Positions 8,280 through 17,241 of a stretch of 64,000 bases of DNA are shown piece by piece. Under the pieces are notes generated by a model that did not search any database, had not been told where the DNA came from, and saw only the letters and a program-made list of their open reading frames with translations. Position numbers and translations under genes: made by a program. Origin of the DNA: Pedobacter caeni (GTDB taxonomy: Bacteria; Bacteroidota; Bacteroidia; Sphingobacteriales; Sphingobacteriaceae); the NCBI RefSeq assembly GCF_900129215.1, contig NZ_FQUQ01000002.1:1426001-1490000 (forward strand), written 5' to 3'. The number at the start of each line of letters is the position of its first letter. Position 1 is the first letter of the stretch.

Positions 8280-9743
8280 ATGGAGAACCACAGCAAAAAA
8301 TATGTCAAGACTGCGTTAATATTGTTTCTTTTAATGACTGGAGCTATATTCCGGCTATCCGCACAGGAAAAGCAATTGGAATCTTTCCTGAAACAGGAAA
8401 TGAAAGAAAGAAGGATCCCCGGACTTCAGGTTGCTGTGGTCAGCAAAGGAAAAATCGTTCTGCTAAAATCTTACGGGATTGGCAATCTTCAGGATTCAAT
8501 CCCCGTAAAAAATCAAAGTATCTTTGCCATCAACTCCTGCACTAAGGCTTTTACGGGAGTCGCAATAATGCAGTTGGCAGAGGAGGGTAAAATAGACCTC
8601 AATGCGCCCATTTCGCATTATTTAGACAGCTTACCTGTCAATTGGCAGCCTATAAAAATAAAGCAGTTATTAACCCATGTTTCAGGTTTACCCAACTTGC
8701 TCAACTTATTAAATCCTGCAACTAACGGGCTTACCGGGTTTGCAAATGAAGAGGCATTATGGGCGAAAGTCAAAACGATGCCCATGGAGTCTAAAACTGG
8801 CGAACAATTTAGCTACAACCAGACCAATTATGCTTTATTGGGTAAGCTCATTGATAAGTTCAGTGGTCAGCCATTTGACGCATTTTTCAGGGAAAGGCAA
8901 TTCAATGTGGCGAAGATGAAAAGAACGGTTTTTGCAGATTCCAGAGATGTCATTCCCCATATGACCCAGACTTATAAATATGTTTCATTTATAGATGGGC
9001 AAAGATTAAAAGAAGATAAACTGATCAATAATTATGCGGAGTTTCCTTTGTTCAGGCGCACTGCTTCCGGACTCAACAGCACTGCCGAAGACCTGGCAAA
9101 CTGGATCATTGCTTTACAAAAAGGAGCACTTCTAAAAACCAGGGATGCCATAAATACCCTTTGGACCACCGGAAGCTATAATAATGGTAAAGCCACGCAA
9201 TGGGCATTGGGCTGGATGGCAAAGCCGCGTCAAAAGCATCGTGCTGTAATTGCTACCGGAGGAGGAAGATCCGCTTTCTTTGTCTACCCGGATGATGACC
9301 TGGCGATTGTGGTGTTGACAAATTTAGCGGGTGCTTATCCCGAAGATTTTATCGATGAAATTGCCGGTTTCTACCATCCGGAAATACCTGCTTATGATCC
9401 AATTTCCGCATTAAGAATGAAGCTGAAAGGACAAGGGTTTGAAAATACTTTGCTGGCGTATAATGAATTGAAAAAGAAAAATACAAGCTTTAATCCTTCA
9501 GAAGCGGATTTAAATGATTGGGCATACCGTATGTTAAGCAACAAACAAATGAGAGAAGCAGTTGAAATTTTTAAGCTGATTACCTTACTTTATCCTGATA
9601 GCTGGAATGCTTATGATAGCTATGGTGAGGCGCTTTTAAAATATGGAAATAAGCAGGAGGCCATCCAGATGTACCGAAAATCCGTGGAGTTAAATCCAAA
9701 TAATAATGGAGGGAAGAAAGTACTGGAAAGATTGTTAAAATAG
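8280..9743 (+). CDS. Serine hydrolase (class C beta-lactamase fold) with TPR tail
   Basis: 487-aa exported protein of the beta-lactamase/penicillin-binding-protein-like serine hydrolase family (Pfam Beta-lactamase). Signal peptide at 1-28. The SxxK nucleophile motif is S86-C-T-K89, followed by the second motif region FSYNQTNYALLG (Y179; Gln replaces the usual Asn of YxN) and a GGG turn (ATGGGRSAFF) in place of KTG. After about residue 375 the chain ends in TPR-like helices (AVEIFKLITLLYP, AIQMYRKSVELNP). Probably an esterase or peptidase rather than a resistance lactamase. It ends in a strong terminator. Confidence 0.92.
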   Translation: MENHSKKYVKTALILFLLMTGAIFRLSAQEKQLESFLKQEMKERRIPGLQVAVVSKGKIVLLKSYGIGNLQDSIPVKNQSIFAINSCTKAFTGVAIMQLAEEGKIDLNAPISHYLDSLPVNWQPIKIKQLLTHVSGLPNLLNLLNPATNGLTGFANEEALWAKVKTMPMESKTGEQFSYNQTNYALLGKLIDKFSGQPFDAFFRERQFNVAKMKRTVFADSRDVIPHMTQTYKYVSFIDGQRLKEDKLINNYAEFPLFRRTASGLNSTAEDLANWIIALQKGALLKTRDAINTLWTTGSYNNGKATQWALGWMAKPRQKHRAVIATGGGRSAFFVYPDDDLAIVVLTNLAGAYPEDFIDEIAGFYHPEIPAYDPISALRMKLKGQGFENTLLAYNELKKKNTSFNPSEADLNDWAYRMLSNKQMREAVEIFKLITLLYPDSWNAYDSYGEALLKYGNKQEAIQMYRKSVELNPNNNGGKKVLERLLK

Positions 9744-9763
9744 CAAGATGGCTGGGTTTCAGG

Positions 9764-9803
9764 TTAAAGCAGCCCAAATAGGGTTGCTTTAACGTGTTTT
9801 TTT
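9764..9803 (+). terminator. Intrinsic terminator after serine hydrolase
   Basis: TTAAAGCAGCCC (9764-9775) pairs with GGGTTGCTTTAA (9781-9792), 12 bp with one G-U, loop AAATA, followed by a 7-T run at 9797-9803. It lies between convergent genes and probably serves the plus strand. Confidence 0.75.
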
Positions 9804-9805
9804 GA

Positions 9806-9997
9806 TTAGACTTTTTTTACGTTTGTTGCGTTAAGTCCTTTTTTCCCGTTTTCAACCTCATAGGTGACTTTGTCGTTCTCTCTAACGGGAGAGCTTAGTC
9901 CTGAAACGTGTACAAATATTTCAGCATCCCCGTTATCGGGTACGATAAAACCAAATCCTTTTGTTTCATTGAAAAATTTTACTGTTCCTTCTGGCAT
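9806..9997 (-). CDS. Cold-shock domain protein (CspA family)
   Basis: 63-aa single cold-shock-domain protein that binds single-stranded RNA and DNA. RNP1 is KGFGFI and RNP2 is IFVHVSGL, both intact, with the opening EGTVKFFNETKG. The length is normal for the family. A good ribosome-binding sequence AAAGGA lies just upstream of the ATG at 9997. The inferred 5' leader is A/U/C-rich and nearly free of G, which fits a cold-shock mRNA; a -7-like TAACTTTT is at 10068-10075. Confidence 0.95.
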   Translation of the reverse strand: MPEGTVKFFNETKGFGFIVPDNGDAEIFVHVSGLSSPVRENDKVTYEVENGKKGLNATNVKKV

Positions 9998-10067
9998 GAT
10001 TCCTTTAATTAATGATTGTTGTTGATTGTTTATAACAGTTTAATTTATGGTTTGTTTAGGGAATTTT

Positions 10068-10075
10068 AAAAGTTA
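10068..10075 (-). promoter_or_regulatory. Candidate -7 element for the cold-shock gene
   Basis: Minus-strand TAACTTTT matches the Bacteroidota -7 consensus TAnnTTTG at all but the last base. It would give a leader of about 65 bases that is nearly G-free. No clear -33 box was found. Confidence 0.35.
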
Positions 10076-10086
10076 TCTGGTTTTTT

Positions 10087-10209
10087 TTATTTAAAACGCC
10101 TGTATTTCAGTCGTTTAAGTTTTTTGTATTTATGGCCAAAAAACTCTTTCAGGACAAAATTCTTCGGAATTTCCGGGTAAGGGATGTATTCAGAGCTTAG
10201 TACTGGAGT
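10087..10209 (-). other. 40-codon open frame without ATG, upstream of csp
   Basis: Reading the minus strand, an in-frame stretch between two stops encodes TPVLSSEYIPYPEIP then KNFVLKEFFGHKY and a basic end KKLKRLKYRRFK before TAA at 10087-10089. The sequence looks protein-like (proline-aromatic start, strongly basic tail) but has no ATG, GTG or TTG start. It may be the 3' remnant of a lost gene, a gene with an upstream frameshift, or chance. The remaining gap from 10210 to 10276 shows nothing else. Confidence 0.25.
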
Positions 10210-10276
10210 TTAGAAAAAGGAGGATAAAGTTTAACTTGATCATGTCCTTTAGGTAAAGCATATTTTTATGTGCATA

Positions 10277-11440
10277 TCAGGCGATCTTTAATGTTTTCTG
10301 AGGCGTTTTGTTTACAGAAGCTGGTCTCGTTTTTTTTCGGCGTCCCCACCAGATGTAAAAACCGGTAATCGGTAAACTGGTGGCAATCAGGCCTCCGGTA
10401 AAGGTGATGAGCTTGCCTAACCAGCCCATCCAGGTCCCCATATGTAAAGCCCAGTAAGTGTTTTCTATCTTTTCATGTAACAGAGCAGAATTGTCTACGC
10501 TGGCATCCTTGCCGGTATATTTGTCAATAAAAACAGGCTGACTGTCTTCTGCACTTTTCAAACCTATACGTTTGGCGAAGTTAATTGCATAATAACCGGA
10601 ACTATCCATTCTGAAGGTGCTCACTTGAGCAGCTTCGGCATTGGGTATCTTCTGGAAGTACCTTCTGACTGCCGAATTCAACTCTACCGCTTCATTTTCG
10701 GGTTGAAACTGAGGCAACTGTTTTTCCCAGGAATGATCGGTGGCCCCACCAAAGCTGCCTACGGTAAGTTGTGCTAGTGGTTTAAAGGAAATGATTAGTC
10801 CGGTAACTGTTAATACCATGCAAATGGCAAAGGCATAAAAGCCCAATACATTGTGAAGGTCATAATTCAGTCTTTTAAATTTCGCATTCCATTTTACTTT
10901 GAAGCTTTGGTTCCGGGTGGTTTTAGTCCATTTATTGGGCCACCATAACACCAATCCGGTAATCAGTTCCAGAAGGAAAATAATGGTCGCTATCGCTACA
11001 ATCCAATCGCCAACGCCATGCCAGAGGAGGGAGGAGTGCAGGTGAGCCATAACATAGAAGAAGTGTATCGTCCCATCATCTTTTAATACTTTTCCGGTAT
11101 AAGGATCCATATAAACGAAGCGGAGTCCCTTGTCTTTGTCAAATGAGTTGAATTTGATGCTTCTTGAGGGGTCCTTATAGAGGATCATGTATCCCGGGTT
11201 TTTCCGTTCCGGAAACTCCTCTTTAAAATTAGCGAGAATCCGGTCTATCGGAATTTTACTGTCCTTTATTTCCTTTACATATAATACATCTTTGTTGACC
11301 AGATCTATAATCTCATCGCAATAAACAATGATGGTTCCGGTGAGACAGACAAATATTAAGATCAAAGCAGATACCAGGCTAGGCCAGAGGTGGATCCAGG
11401 CAATCACTTTTCCGAAGGTAGTTTTATTCCCTTTTTTCAT
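10277..11440 (-). CDS. PepSY-associated inner-membrane protein
   Basis: 387-aa membrane protein of the PepSY-associated TM helix family (PiuB-like), commonly found beside siderophore receptors and thought to act as an inner-membrane reductase or helper in iron release. Four or so transmembrane stretches are seen (VSALILIFVCLTGTIIVY; WIVAIATIIFLLELITGLVLWW; FYAFAICMVLTVTGLIISF; and LITFTGGLIATSLPITGFYIWW), with PepSY-like periplasmic segments between. HLW in the first helix and HNVLGFY with HMGTWMGWLGK are the usual His-bearing signatures. Start at the ATG at 11440 (MKKGNKTTFG). It lies 71 bases after the TonB receptor, in the same direction. Confidence 0.9.
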   Translation of the reverse strand: MKKGNKTTFGKVIAWIHLWPSLVSALILIFVCLTGTIIVYCDEIIDLVNKDVLYVKEIKDSKIPIDRILANFKEEFPERKNPGYMILYKDPSRSIKFNSFDKDKGLRFVYMDPYTGKVLKDDGTIHFFYVMAHLHSSLLWHGVGDWIVAIATIIFLLELITGLVLWWPNKWTKTTRNQSFKVKWNAKFKRLNYDLHNVLGFYAFAICMVLTVTGLIISFKPLAQLTVGSFGGATDHSWEKQLPQFQPENEAVELNSAVRRYFQKIPNAEAAQVSTFRMDSSGYYAINFAKRIGLKSAEDSQPVFIDKYTGKDASVDNSALLHEKIENTYWALHMGTWMGWLGKLITFTGGLIATSLPITGFYIWWGRRKKTRPASVNKTPQKTLKIA

Positions 11441-11462
11441 CAGTATGGTTTTAGGTGTAAAA

Positions 11463-11489
11463 GCCGGAATCAATCTGTTTGATTCCGGC
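11463..11489 (-). terminator. Hairpin between TonB receptor and PepSY gene
   Basis: GCCGGAATCAA (11463-11473) and TTGATTCCGGC (11479-11489) form a perfect 11-bp stem with a 5-base loop, followed on the minus strand by TTTT. It lies within the receptor-PepSY gap, so it may act as a partial terminator or a processing point lowering PepSY expression relative to the receptor. Confidence 0.55.
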
Positions 11490-11511
11490 AATAAGAGCGC
11501 ATTGGTGTTTT

Positions 11512-13932
11512 TTAGAATTTGTAAGAAACATTGGCGACGAACTGACGCGGATTTTGCGGCTGTCCATAGAAATTCCAAGAGGTTTTATTGGCCAGGTTAT
11601 TCACTTTTAATGCAACACGATATTTTGGCTGGTCGTAGAATAATGTGGTTCCAATCGTAGTAAAAGCAGGAACGATGGCTTTGTTTGCCTGATCCAGATA
11701 GGCTTTAGCGGCATAATTTGCACCTGCACCCAGCCCCAGACCTTTGGCTTTTCCCGAAAGGAGCTTATAGCTTGCCCAGAAGTTAAAGGTATGCTCAGGC
11801 ACCCATGGGGCACGGTTTCCGGTATAATTATTCTTTCCGGAGATGTAATTGGTATAACGGTTGTCATTATAAGCATAACCGGTAATCAGATTGAGTCCTT
11901 CGATGGGATTGGCGATGAATTCGGCTTCGAAACCCTTACTGCGTTGATTGCCGTTTTGTTCCTGTGTGCCATCAGGAAGGTTATTCAGCACATCTTTAAC
12001 CTTGATGTCATAATAACTGATCGTAGTGCTGAACCTGCCCTCAAACAATTCAGCCTTAATACCCCCTTCAGTTTGAAAAGCCTGAGTTGGTTTCCACTGG
12101 ACAATTTCCTGATTGGCACCTAAACCTGGTTGGTTATTGGTGAATCCATTGGAATAATTTCCAAACAGGGTGAGTACATCTTTGATCGGCTGAATGACCA
12201 GGCCGAATTTTGGTGAATACTGGACCTGAGTGTAATTATTGCTAAGTGCCACACCATTATTTAAACTTCTTTTTACTTCATAACGGTCTACACGTAAGCC
12301 GGCCATGGCGATGATCCAGTCGGTGAGGTTGATCGCATTTGAAGCATAAGCACTAAAACTGAAATTCATATCTGCCTGGGCTGTTGTTGATGACCTGAGT
12401 GCATTGTCCTTTTGTGTAATGGTACTTCTGCTGATCGACTGCGATGGAGAAGTTGCATTCAGAGTGACCTCATCATAAGGCATAAATACACTGTAACGTG
12501 GGGCAGCAACAGTACCTGTATTGAATGTAGCATATTGATTGTAAGTCTTGCGGTACAGATAATCTCCTCCTACTACCAATCTGTTTCTAAGCTGGCCGAT
12601 TTTAAAATCACCTACGAAATTCTGCTGAATATTATCTGATGTCAGTTCAAATACATCAAATGGTCTGATCCCCCTGGAAATCTGTGTGTTATTCAGGTAA
12701 CTCAGTACGAGGAAGATCGATCCCTTTTCTCCTGATTCTGTATGTTGATAGGAGGTTCTGGAAGTCCAGTGATCAGAGATCTTATGCTCGATCTCTGCCA
12801 TCGCATTTAAGGTGGTCCTTTTTGTCCCGAGGTCATTACTGGTAAATGTACGGTCATGGATTCCGGGCAGTTCCGCAATTGAACCTACGGTTAGGATGTT
12901 TGAATTTCTGACATAAGCATTTAATGTTTTGTTTGGTGCATAATAATCTGCATCGAAACGAACCGTGGTCCGCTCGCTGGTTTTGAAAGACATGCTGAGT
13001 GCAAATGCAGCTCCTTTATTGAATCCTGCATCCTGAAAGCTGTTTTGGGTAAAGCCGGCAGCATTAAAACGAAGCAGGGCAGTCCGGTCTTTATTCAGTG
13101 GGGTATTGATATCCGCCGTTAACCTGTTCATTCCCCAGCTTCCTGTGGTGTAACCTACTTCTCCACGAAAACTTTCAAAAGGCTTTTTTGTAACCGTATT
13201 GACAGCGCCTCCGTAAGTAGACATAGCGCCTCCAAAAAGTGTAGCTGAAGGACCTTTCAGTACTTCAACCCGCTCAACATTAACAATGTCGCTCTGTGTT
13301 CTCGGGCTAACTGCTAAGCCATTTCTGAAGGTTGCATTGGTGATAAAGCCCCTTAGGGTAATGTCGTTTCCACTATCATTGATTCCATTGTTTACCACTG
13401 CGCCAGGTACGCTCATTACTGCAGAGTTGAAGTCTGTAGCGACGAGTTCCTGCATGAAATCCTTGCCTACTACACTGTAAGCTTGTGGATTCTCTAAATC
13501 AGAGAGCGGCATCCGGGCAACGGTGCTGGTATTTTTCTTTGAATATTTATTCTTCTGGATATCCGCAACCACAACCTCCCTGAGTTGGTTGGCTGCTGAA
13601 TTCACGATCAGCACCCCCGCATCTGTACTTTGGCCATTAACCACTGTTATCTTTTTTTCTGTAGTGACATAACCGGCATAGGTAACAGTCAGAATGTAAG
13701 TCCCGGATGGCGCATCAAATTTAAAATCACCCCTTTCATTGGCCATACTTCCAAAACGCGTATCCTTTAGCGTTACAGTAGCATAAGGCAGGGCCTCTTG
13801 GTCATTTGTTTTAATGCTGCCATTTACGGAGCCGGTTTTTTGTGCAAACAAAGATATGGGGTGGAGAAAGAGAAAGACCAGGCTCAGTGTAAAGAAGAGT
13901 GGCCTGATCTGTATAAGTAAGGGTCTTTTCAT
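11512..13932 (-). CDS. TonB-dependent siderophore receptor
   Basis: 806-aa outer-membrane receptor for ferric siderophores. Signal peptide 1-30 (ends LFAQ), carboxypeptidase-regulatory-like domain at about 32-115, plug domain from about 135 (ARMPLSDLENPQAYSVVGKDFM; VERVEVLKGPSATLFGG; GGAVNTVTKKP), and a beta-barrel ending in the aromatic VANVSYKF typical of outer-membrane proteins. The TonB-box region precedes the plug. The divergent AraC regulator at 14030 and the downstream PepSY gene support an iron-uptake unit. The ligand is not readable. It has no STN domain, so it is not an ECF/FecR-signalling receptor. Confidence 0.95.
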   Translation of the reverse strand: MKRPLLIQIRPLFFTLSLVFLFLHPISLFAQKTGSVNGSIKTNDQEALPYATVTLKDTRFGSMANERGDFKFDAPSGTYILTVTYAGYVTTEKKITVVNGQSTDAGVLIVNSAANQLREVVVADIQKNKYSKKNTSTVARMPLSDLENPQAYSVVGKDFMQELVATDFNSAVMSVPGAVVNNGINDSGNDITLRGFITNATFRNGLAVSPRTQSDIVNVERVEVLKGPSATLFGGAMSTYGGAVNTVTKKPFESFRGEVGYTTGSWGMNRLTADINTPLNKDRTALLRFNAAGFTQNSFQDAGFNKGAAFALSMSFKTSERTTVRFDADYYAPNKTLNAYVRNSNILTVGSIAELPGIHDRTFTSNDLGTKRTTLNAMAEIEHKISDHWTSRTSYQHTESGEKGSIFLVLSYLNNTQISRGIRPFDVFELTSDNIQQNFVGDFKIGQLRNRLVVGGDYLYRKTYNQYATFNTGTVAAPRYSVFMPYDEVTLNATSPSQSISRSTITQKDNALRSSTTAQADMNFSFSAYASNAINLTDWIIAMAGLRVDRYEVKRSLNNGVALSNNYTQVQYSPKFGLVIQPIKDVLTLFGNYSNGFTNNQPGLGANQEIVQWKPTQAFQTEGGIKAELFEGRFSTTISYYDIKVKDVLNNLPDGTQEQNGNQRSKGFEAEFIANPIEGLNLITGYAYNDNRYTNYISGKNNYTGNRAPWVPEHTFNFWASYKLLSGKAKGLGLGAGANYAAKAYLDQANKAIVPAFTTIGTTLFYDQPKYRVALKVNNLANKTSWNFYGQPQNPRQFVANVSYKF

Positions 13933-13964
13933 ATAGATTACTATTTAGACTTATTATAAATTGC

Positions 13965-13987
13965 TGCAAATTTATTTGTAATTTGCA
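13965..13987. promoter_or_regulatory. Palindromic operator candidate between receptor and AraC gene
   Basis: TGCAAATT (13965-13972) and AATTTGCA (13980-13987) are a perfect 8-bp inverted repeat with a 7-base spacer in the 97-base divergent gap. A/T-rich flanks and the central position suit a site controlling both genes, either for the AraC protein or an iron regulator. No experimental basis. Confidence 0.5.
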
Positions 13988-14029
13988 CCGGGAGTTAACG
14001 CTAATGGGAGTATTATCGCCGAATTTGGG

Positions 14030-15013
14030 ATGAAAAGTATTTTTAAAAGCAGCACGTTTGCAGAACGGTGTCATATTGTAAAGTACCCTGATGGGTTTAA
14101 CGCAGAAGGAGGGATCGAAGAAACTGGCCGGTCTGTGGATTGTGCGTGTTTTAAGGAGCGGGTTCGCAGTACTTTTTTACAGGGTATCCATATAGAGGAA
14201 CGGCATGTTGAATTGAAGGAAGCTTATCAGATAGATGTGCAGCATGATTTCCCTTTTCTGAAAATGCAGTTTGAATTGGAAGGATATTCTCTTTTTGAAA
14301 GTGGTATTGGTGCTATTCCTGATGTGGAGATCTGCGGAAATCATCATCAGCTTTTTTATCTTCCGGAGGTTAAAGGACGCTTAAGCTATCACAGAAACCG
14401 GTCAACATTAGAGATAAAACTCACCTTTGATTTCTTAAACCGGGTGTTTTCAGGGAATCTGGATGTACTCCTGCATTTTGGAAAAGCAATTAGCAACAAC
14501 TCAGCCCAACTTCTTTCCTCAAAACCCATGCCCATCAATATGCAGATGCGTAACCTGATTCAGGACATCAGAAATTGCCCCTACCAGGGTTTGATGAAAA
14601 AGGTATTACTGGAGTGTAAGGTGACGGAACTGCTATTGATGCAGCTGAGTCAATGTACAGGGGAGGAAGAAAAAAGAGCAAGCCTAAACCCTTCGGATAT
14701 AGATAAATTGTATTATGTGAAAGAGCTGATTGCTGAAAACCTGCACCAGCCGAAAACGATATTACAGCTCTCTCAGATTGCCGGAATAAATGATTTTAAG
14801 CTAAAAAAAGAGTTCAAGCGTTTATTTGGTGATACACTTTTTGGTCATCTGACTAAAGTAAGGTTGGATCACGCACGGGGGCTGATCCTTTCCGGGAGTA
14901 CGGTTAGTGAGGCATCTATTGCAGCAGGTTACCGTCACCAGCAACATTTTACCAATGCCTTCAAACGTCATTATGGTTATTTGCCAAGTCAGATCCGGCA
15001 TGGTGATTATTGA
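14030..15013 (+). CDS. AraC-family transcriptional regulator (PchR/YbtA-like)
   Basis: 327-aa regulator with a variable N-terminal half and a C-terminal AraC DNA-binding domain at about 230-325: first HTH ILQLSQIAGINDFKLKKEFKRLF, second HTH VSEASIAAGYRHQQHFTNAFKRHYGYLPSQIR. Proteins of this make next to siderophore receptors (PchR, YbtA) activate the receptor when the ferric siderophore is bound. The divergent position to the receptor, 97 bases apart with a palindrome between, supports that role here by inference. Confidence 0.92.
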   Translation: MKSIFKSSTFAERCHIVKYPDGFNAEGGIEETGRSVDCACFKERVRSTFLQGIHIEERHVELKEAYQIDVQHDFPFLKMQFELEGYSLFESGIGAIPDVEICGNHHQLFYLPEVKGRLSYHRNRSTLEIKLTFDFLNRVFSGNLDVLLHFGKAISNNSAQLLSSKPMPINMQMRNLIQDIRNCPYQGLMKKVLLECKVTELLLMQLSQCTGEEEKRASLNPSDIDKLYYVKELIAENLHQPKTILQLSQIAGINDFKLKKEFKRLFGDTLFGHLTKVRLDHARGLILSGSTVSEASIAAGYRHQQHFTNAFKRHYGYLPSQIRHGDY

Positions 15014-15086
15014 TTTCTGCCTGATTCATTTTTTTAGGCAGGCGATAGCAGAAAACTTCGTAGGTTTATGATGATAAAGATCAAAG

Positions 15087-15611
15087 ATGAAAATACGATT
15101 GACAGCAATGTTTGTCTTATTGCTTTTTGCAAGCTGTAATGATGAAAAGAAATCCGCTCAGGCCAAAGTAAACAGAGGGGTTACCGATAGTGTGGCTACT
15201 GTGCAAACCAGGACAGAAACTCCGGCACTTAAAGTTGACAGCAGCTCAACGAAAACGACAGGATCGATTGAAACAATTGATTCCGCTCAGATGAACAGAG
15301 CCAGGGTTTCGAGGAAGGATAGTACCATTTGGCTGACTGCACAAATGAGGTCCGATCATAGGATTTTTGGTTATGAAAGACCAGATACCAATTCAAAAAA
15401 AATGTTTCTATTGTCCATTTTTACCAGTGATGTAAAGGAAAACCCTTACAAATGTCCATATGGTGCCTATTATGAAACAAGTGAAATGAATGGGCTTAAG
15501 TTAAAGCTGAGGTCAAATGGGGATCAGTTTGCAGAAATAAGCGTAAATAATGATGATGGAATGAAAGGGGTAGTTTATATCCAAAAGGACTGGATTGAAT
15601 TTACAGATTAG
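15087..15611 (+). CDS. Putative lipoprotein of unknown function
   Basis: 174-aa protein with a lipoprotein signal (MKIRLTAMFVLLLFASC, lipobox FASC, Cys17). A Ser/Thr/Lys-rich low-complexity linker (about 20-75) leads to a C-terminal region with IFGYERPDTNSKKMFLLSIFTSDV and CPYGAYYETSEMNGLKLKL. I do not recognise the family. It is probably anchored to the outer membrane by its lipid. It stands alone, convergent with the next gene 11 bases away. Confidence 0.75.
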   Translation: MKIRLTAMFVLLLFASCNDEKKSAQAKVNRGVTDSVATVQTRTETPALKVDSSSTKTTGSIETIDSAQMNRARVSRKDSTIWLTAQMRSDHRIFGYERPDTNSKKMFLLSIFTSDVKENPYKCPYGAYYETSEMNGLKLKLRSNGDQFAEISVNNDDGMKGVVYIQKDWIEFTD

Positions 15612-15622
15612 AACAGGATCTT

Positions 15623-16183
15623 TTAGTCAAGCTTAAGATGTTCCCAGGCAGGATCAAATGGTTTTGCCTCCAGTCCAAAATATCCCCAGTTTATGGTCAG
15701 TAAGCTTTCTCCATGGTTGCCATAAACATAATTGTCTATGATCAGGCAAAAGGCGATCAGTAGCTCCGCACAACTGTCATCATCTGCGGTAATCCGGTAT
15801 TGATCCCCTTCCAGCCAGGTGAATAGGGCATGTTCCCAGTAAGCCACCTGACGGTTATTTTTAAAGATGGAATATTTCCTGCCACGATGGGCGTAGATAT
15901 CATATGTATCCCCAGCGCATTGACATTGATAATGAGATTTCAGATAGGAAATGGTTTTAAAAAAACATTGGCTATGGCCAGAAGAAATCTCATACTTCGC
16001 ATTGAACCATTGGAACCGGCGATTGATTTTAAGCTGTTGCTGTTTAGACGAAACATCAAAGACGAAAATCTCTGCCAGCCATTGGAGTACTGCTCTGGAC
16101 GCAGTATACTTTGGCGCTCCATTTAAGGCAATATCGTATTGATCACCTATTGACAGTTTCTTTTGATGAATAGTTATAATCAT
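15623..16183 (-). CDS. Uncharacterised cytoplasmic protein
   Basis: 186-aa protein without signal or membrane segment. Repeated beta-strand-like units with aromatic and basic residues (IGDQYDIALNGAPKYTASR; TYDIYAHRGRKYSIFKNNRQVAYW; DQYRITADDD) suggest a barrel fold such as the LURP-one/tubby-like class, but that is a guess from pattern. The C-terminus is Trp/Tyr-rich (INWGYFGLEAKPFDPAWEHL). No functional residue can be named. Convergent with the lipoprotein gene. Confidence 0.75.
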   Translation of the reverse strand: MIITIHQKKLSIGDQYDIALNGAPKYTASRAVLQWLAEIFVFDVSSKQQQLKINRRFQWFNAKYEISSGHSQCFFKTISYLKSHYQCQCAGDTYDIYAHRGRKYSIFKNNRQVAYWEHALFTWLEGDQYRITADDDSCAELLIAFCLIIDNYVYGNHGESLLTINWGYFGLEAKPFDPAWEHLKLD

Positions 16184-16210
16184 AATTGATTAGATGATCT
16201 GTCAATAATA

Positions 16211-16235
16211 CCTCCATTTTCTTAGAAAATGGAGG
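16211..16235. repeat. Perfect hairpin in intergenic region
   Basis: CCTCCATTTTC (16211-16221) and GAAAATGGAGG (16225-16235) form an 11-bp stem with a 3-base loop in the gap between 16183 and 16303. It may end transcripts of the hydrolase cluster on the minus strand, although no strong U-tract follows. Confidence 0.5.
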
Positions 16236-16302
16236 ATAACGGAGGTCTATTTATGAGGAGTAGACTCATTGTAGTCTTCCGGGCATTAAAAAAAGCTGTT
16301 CA

Positions 16303-17160
16303 TCATTTTAAAAATTGCGTGACTGCTTTTACTGTCTCAGGGGCCTGGAACACTTCATAGTGAGTAAGGTTAGGTAAGATCGCCAATCGGTTTTGAGACA
16401 TATGCTCCCGGTTCCAGCCAGCATCCTTCAGACCCCCACCTAATAAATGATAGAACTGGACCATGTGCTCAGTCCTGATCATATCGGCATCACCATATAT
16501 CAGTAGCACAGGCATACGGAGTTTTTTTACGTCTTCAGACCAATCATAAGGCTTTCGTATCATTTCACTGGTAGCTGTTATCAATGATGAAAAATCATCA
16601 GGCCGGGGAGCAATAGAGACATAAGACTGGTAAATTGGTGTTTTCTTAAGAAATTCCGCTGTGCCTGCATTCATCTGTTCCTGCATGGCGAGGATCTCCG
16701 GAAAATATCCCTCCCTTGCAAATCCTGCTGATACAATCACGAGTTTACGAACCATATCCGGATGCTGGAAGGCCAGTTGTAAAGCCACTCCACCGCCCAT
16801 AGAATAGCCAAGGATATCTGCTTTTTTTAATCCAAGTTTCTGAAGCAGTCCGGATACATCATTTGCCATGTCTTTCATGGTCATAGGACGATTTACCAGT
16901 GCAGTACGTCCGTGTCCATAAAGATCTACTGCAATTACTTGTCGGTCCGCAATAAGTGCAGGCAAAATTGAATTGAACATTCCTGTAGAGCCGAGCCCGC
17001 CATGAAGTAATACCAATGGTTCGCCTTTACCACTGATTTCATAATACATTTGGATACCGTTCACTGAAGCATAGCCCTTGCCTGGTTTGGCTTGTTGAGC
17101 AAAGAGGGCAGAGGATGCCGATAAGAACGTTAAACATAAAATTGATAGATACATTTTCAT
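16303..17160 (-). CDS. Exported alpha/beta hydrolase
   Basis: 285-aa alpha/beta-fold hydrolase with a signal peptide (cleavage near LFAQQ, residue 22). The oxyanion HGG lies at 53-55, the nucleophile elbow GYSMGGG has Ser120, the acid is likely in LIYGDADMI and the His in LPNLTHYEVF. Such periplasmic hydrolases cleave esters or similar bonds; substrate unknown. Start at ATG 17160; the frame opens earlier only at a TTG. It follows the oxidoreductase and esterase genes on the same strand (81 bases gap) and may be part of that unit. Confidence 0.9.
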   Translation of the reverse strand: MKMYLSILCLTFLSASSALFAQQAKPGKGYASVNGIQMYYEISGKGEPLVLLHGGLGSTGMFNSILPALIADRQVIAVDLYGHGRTALVNRPMTMKDMANDVSGLLQKLGLKKADILGYSMGGGVALQLAFQHPDMVRKLVIVSAGFAREGYFPEILAMQEQMNAGTAEFLKKTPIYQSYVSIAPRPDDFSSLITATSEMIRKPYDWSEDVKKLRMPVLLIYGDADMIRTEHMVQFYHLLGGGLKDAGWNREHMSQNRLAILPNLTHYEVFQAPETVKAVTQFLK

Positions 17161-17241
17161 ATACTTTGAGTTTAGTAGAAGCAAATCTACAGAGCCCGGG
17201 GTAGTTTGGTGATGTGTGAAAAAGACATTTTAAAGGGGTGA

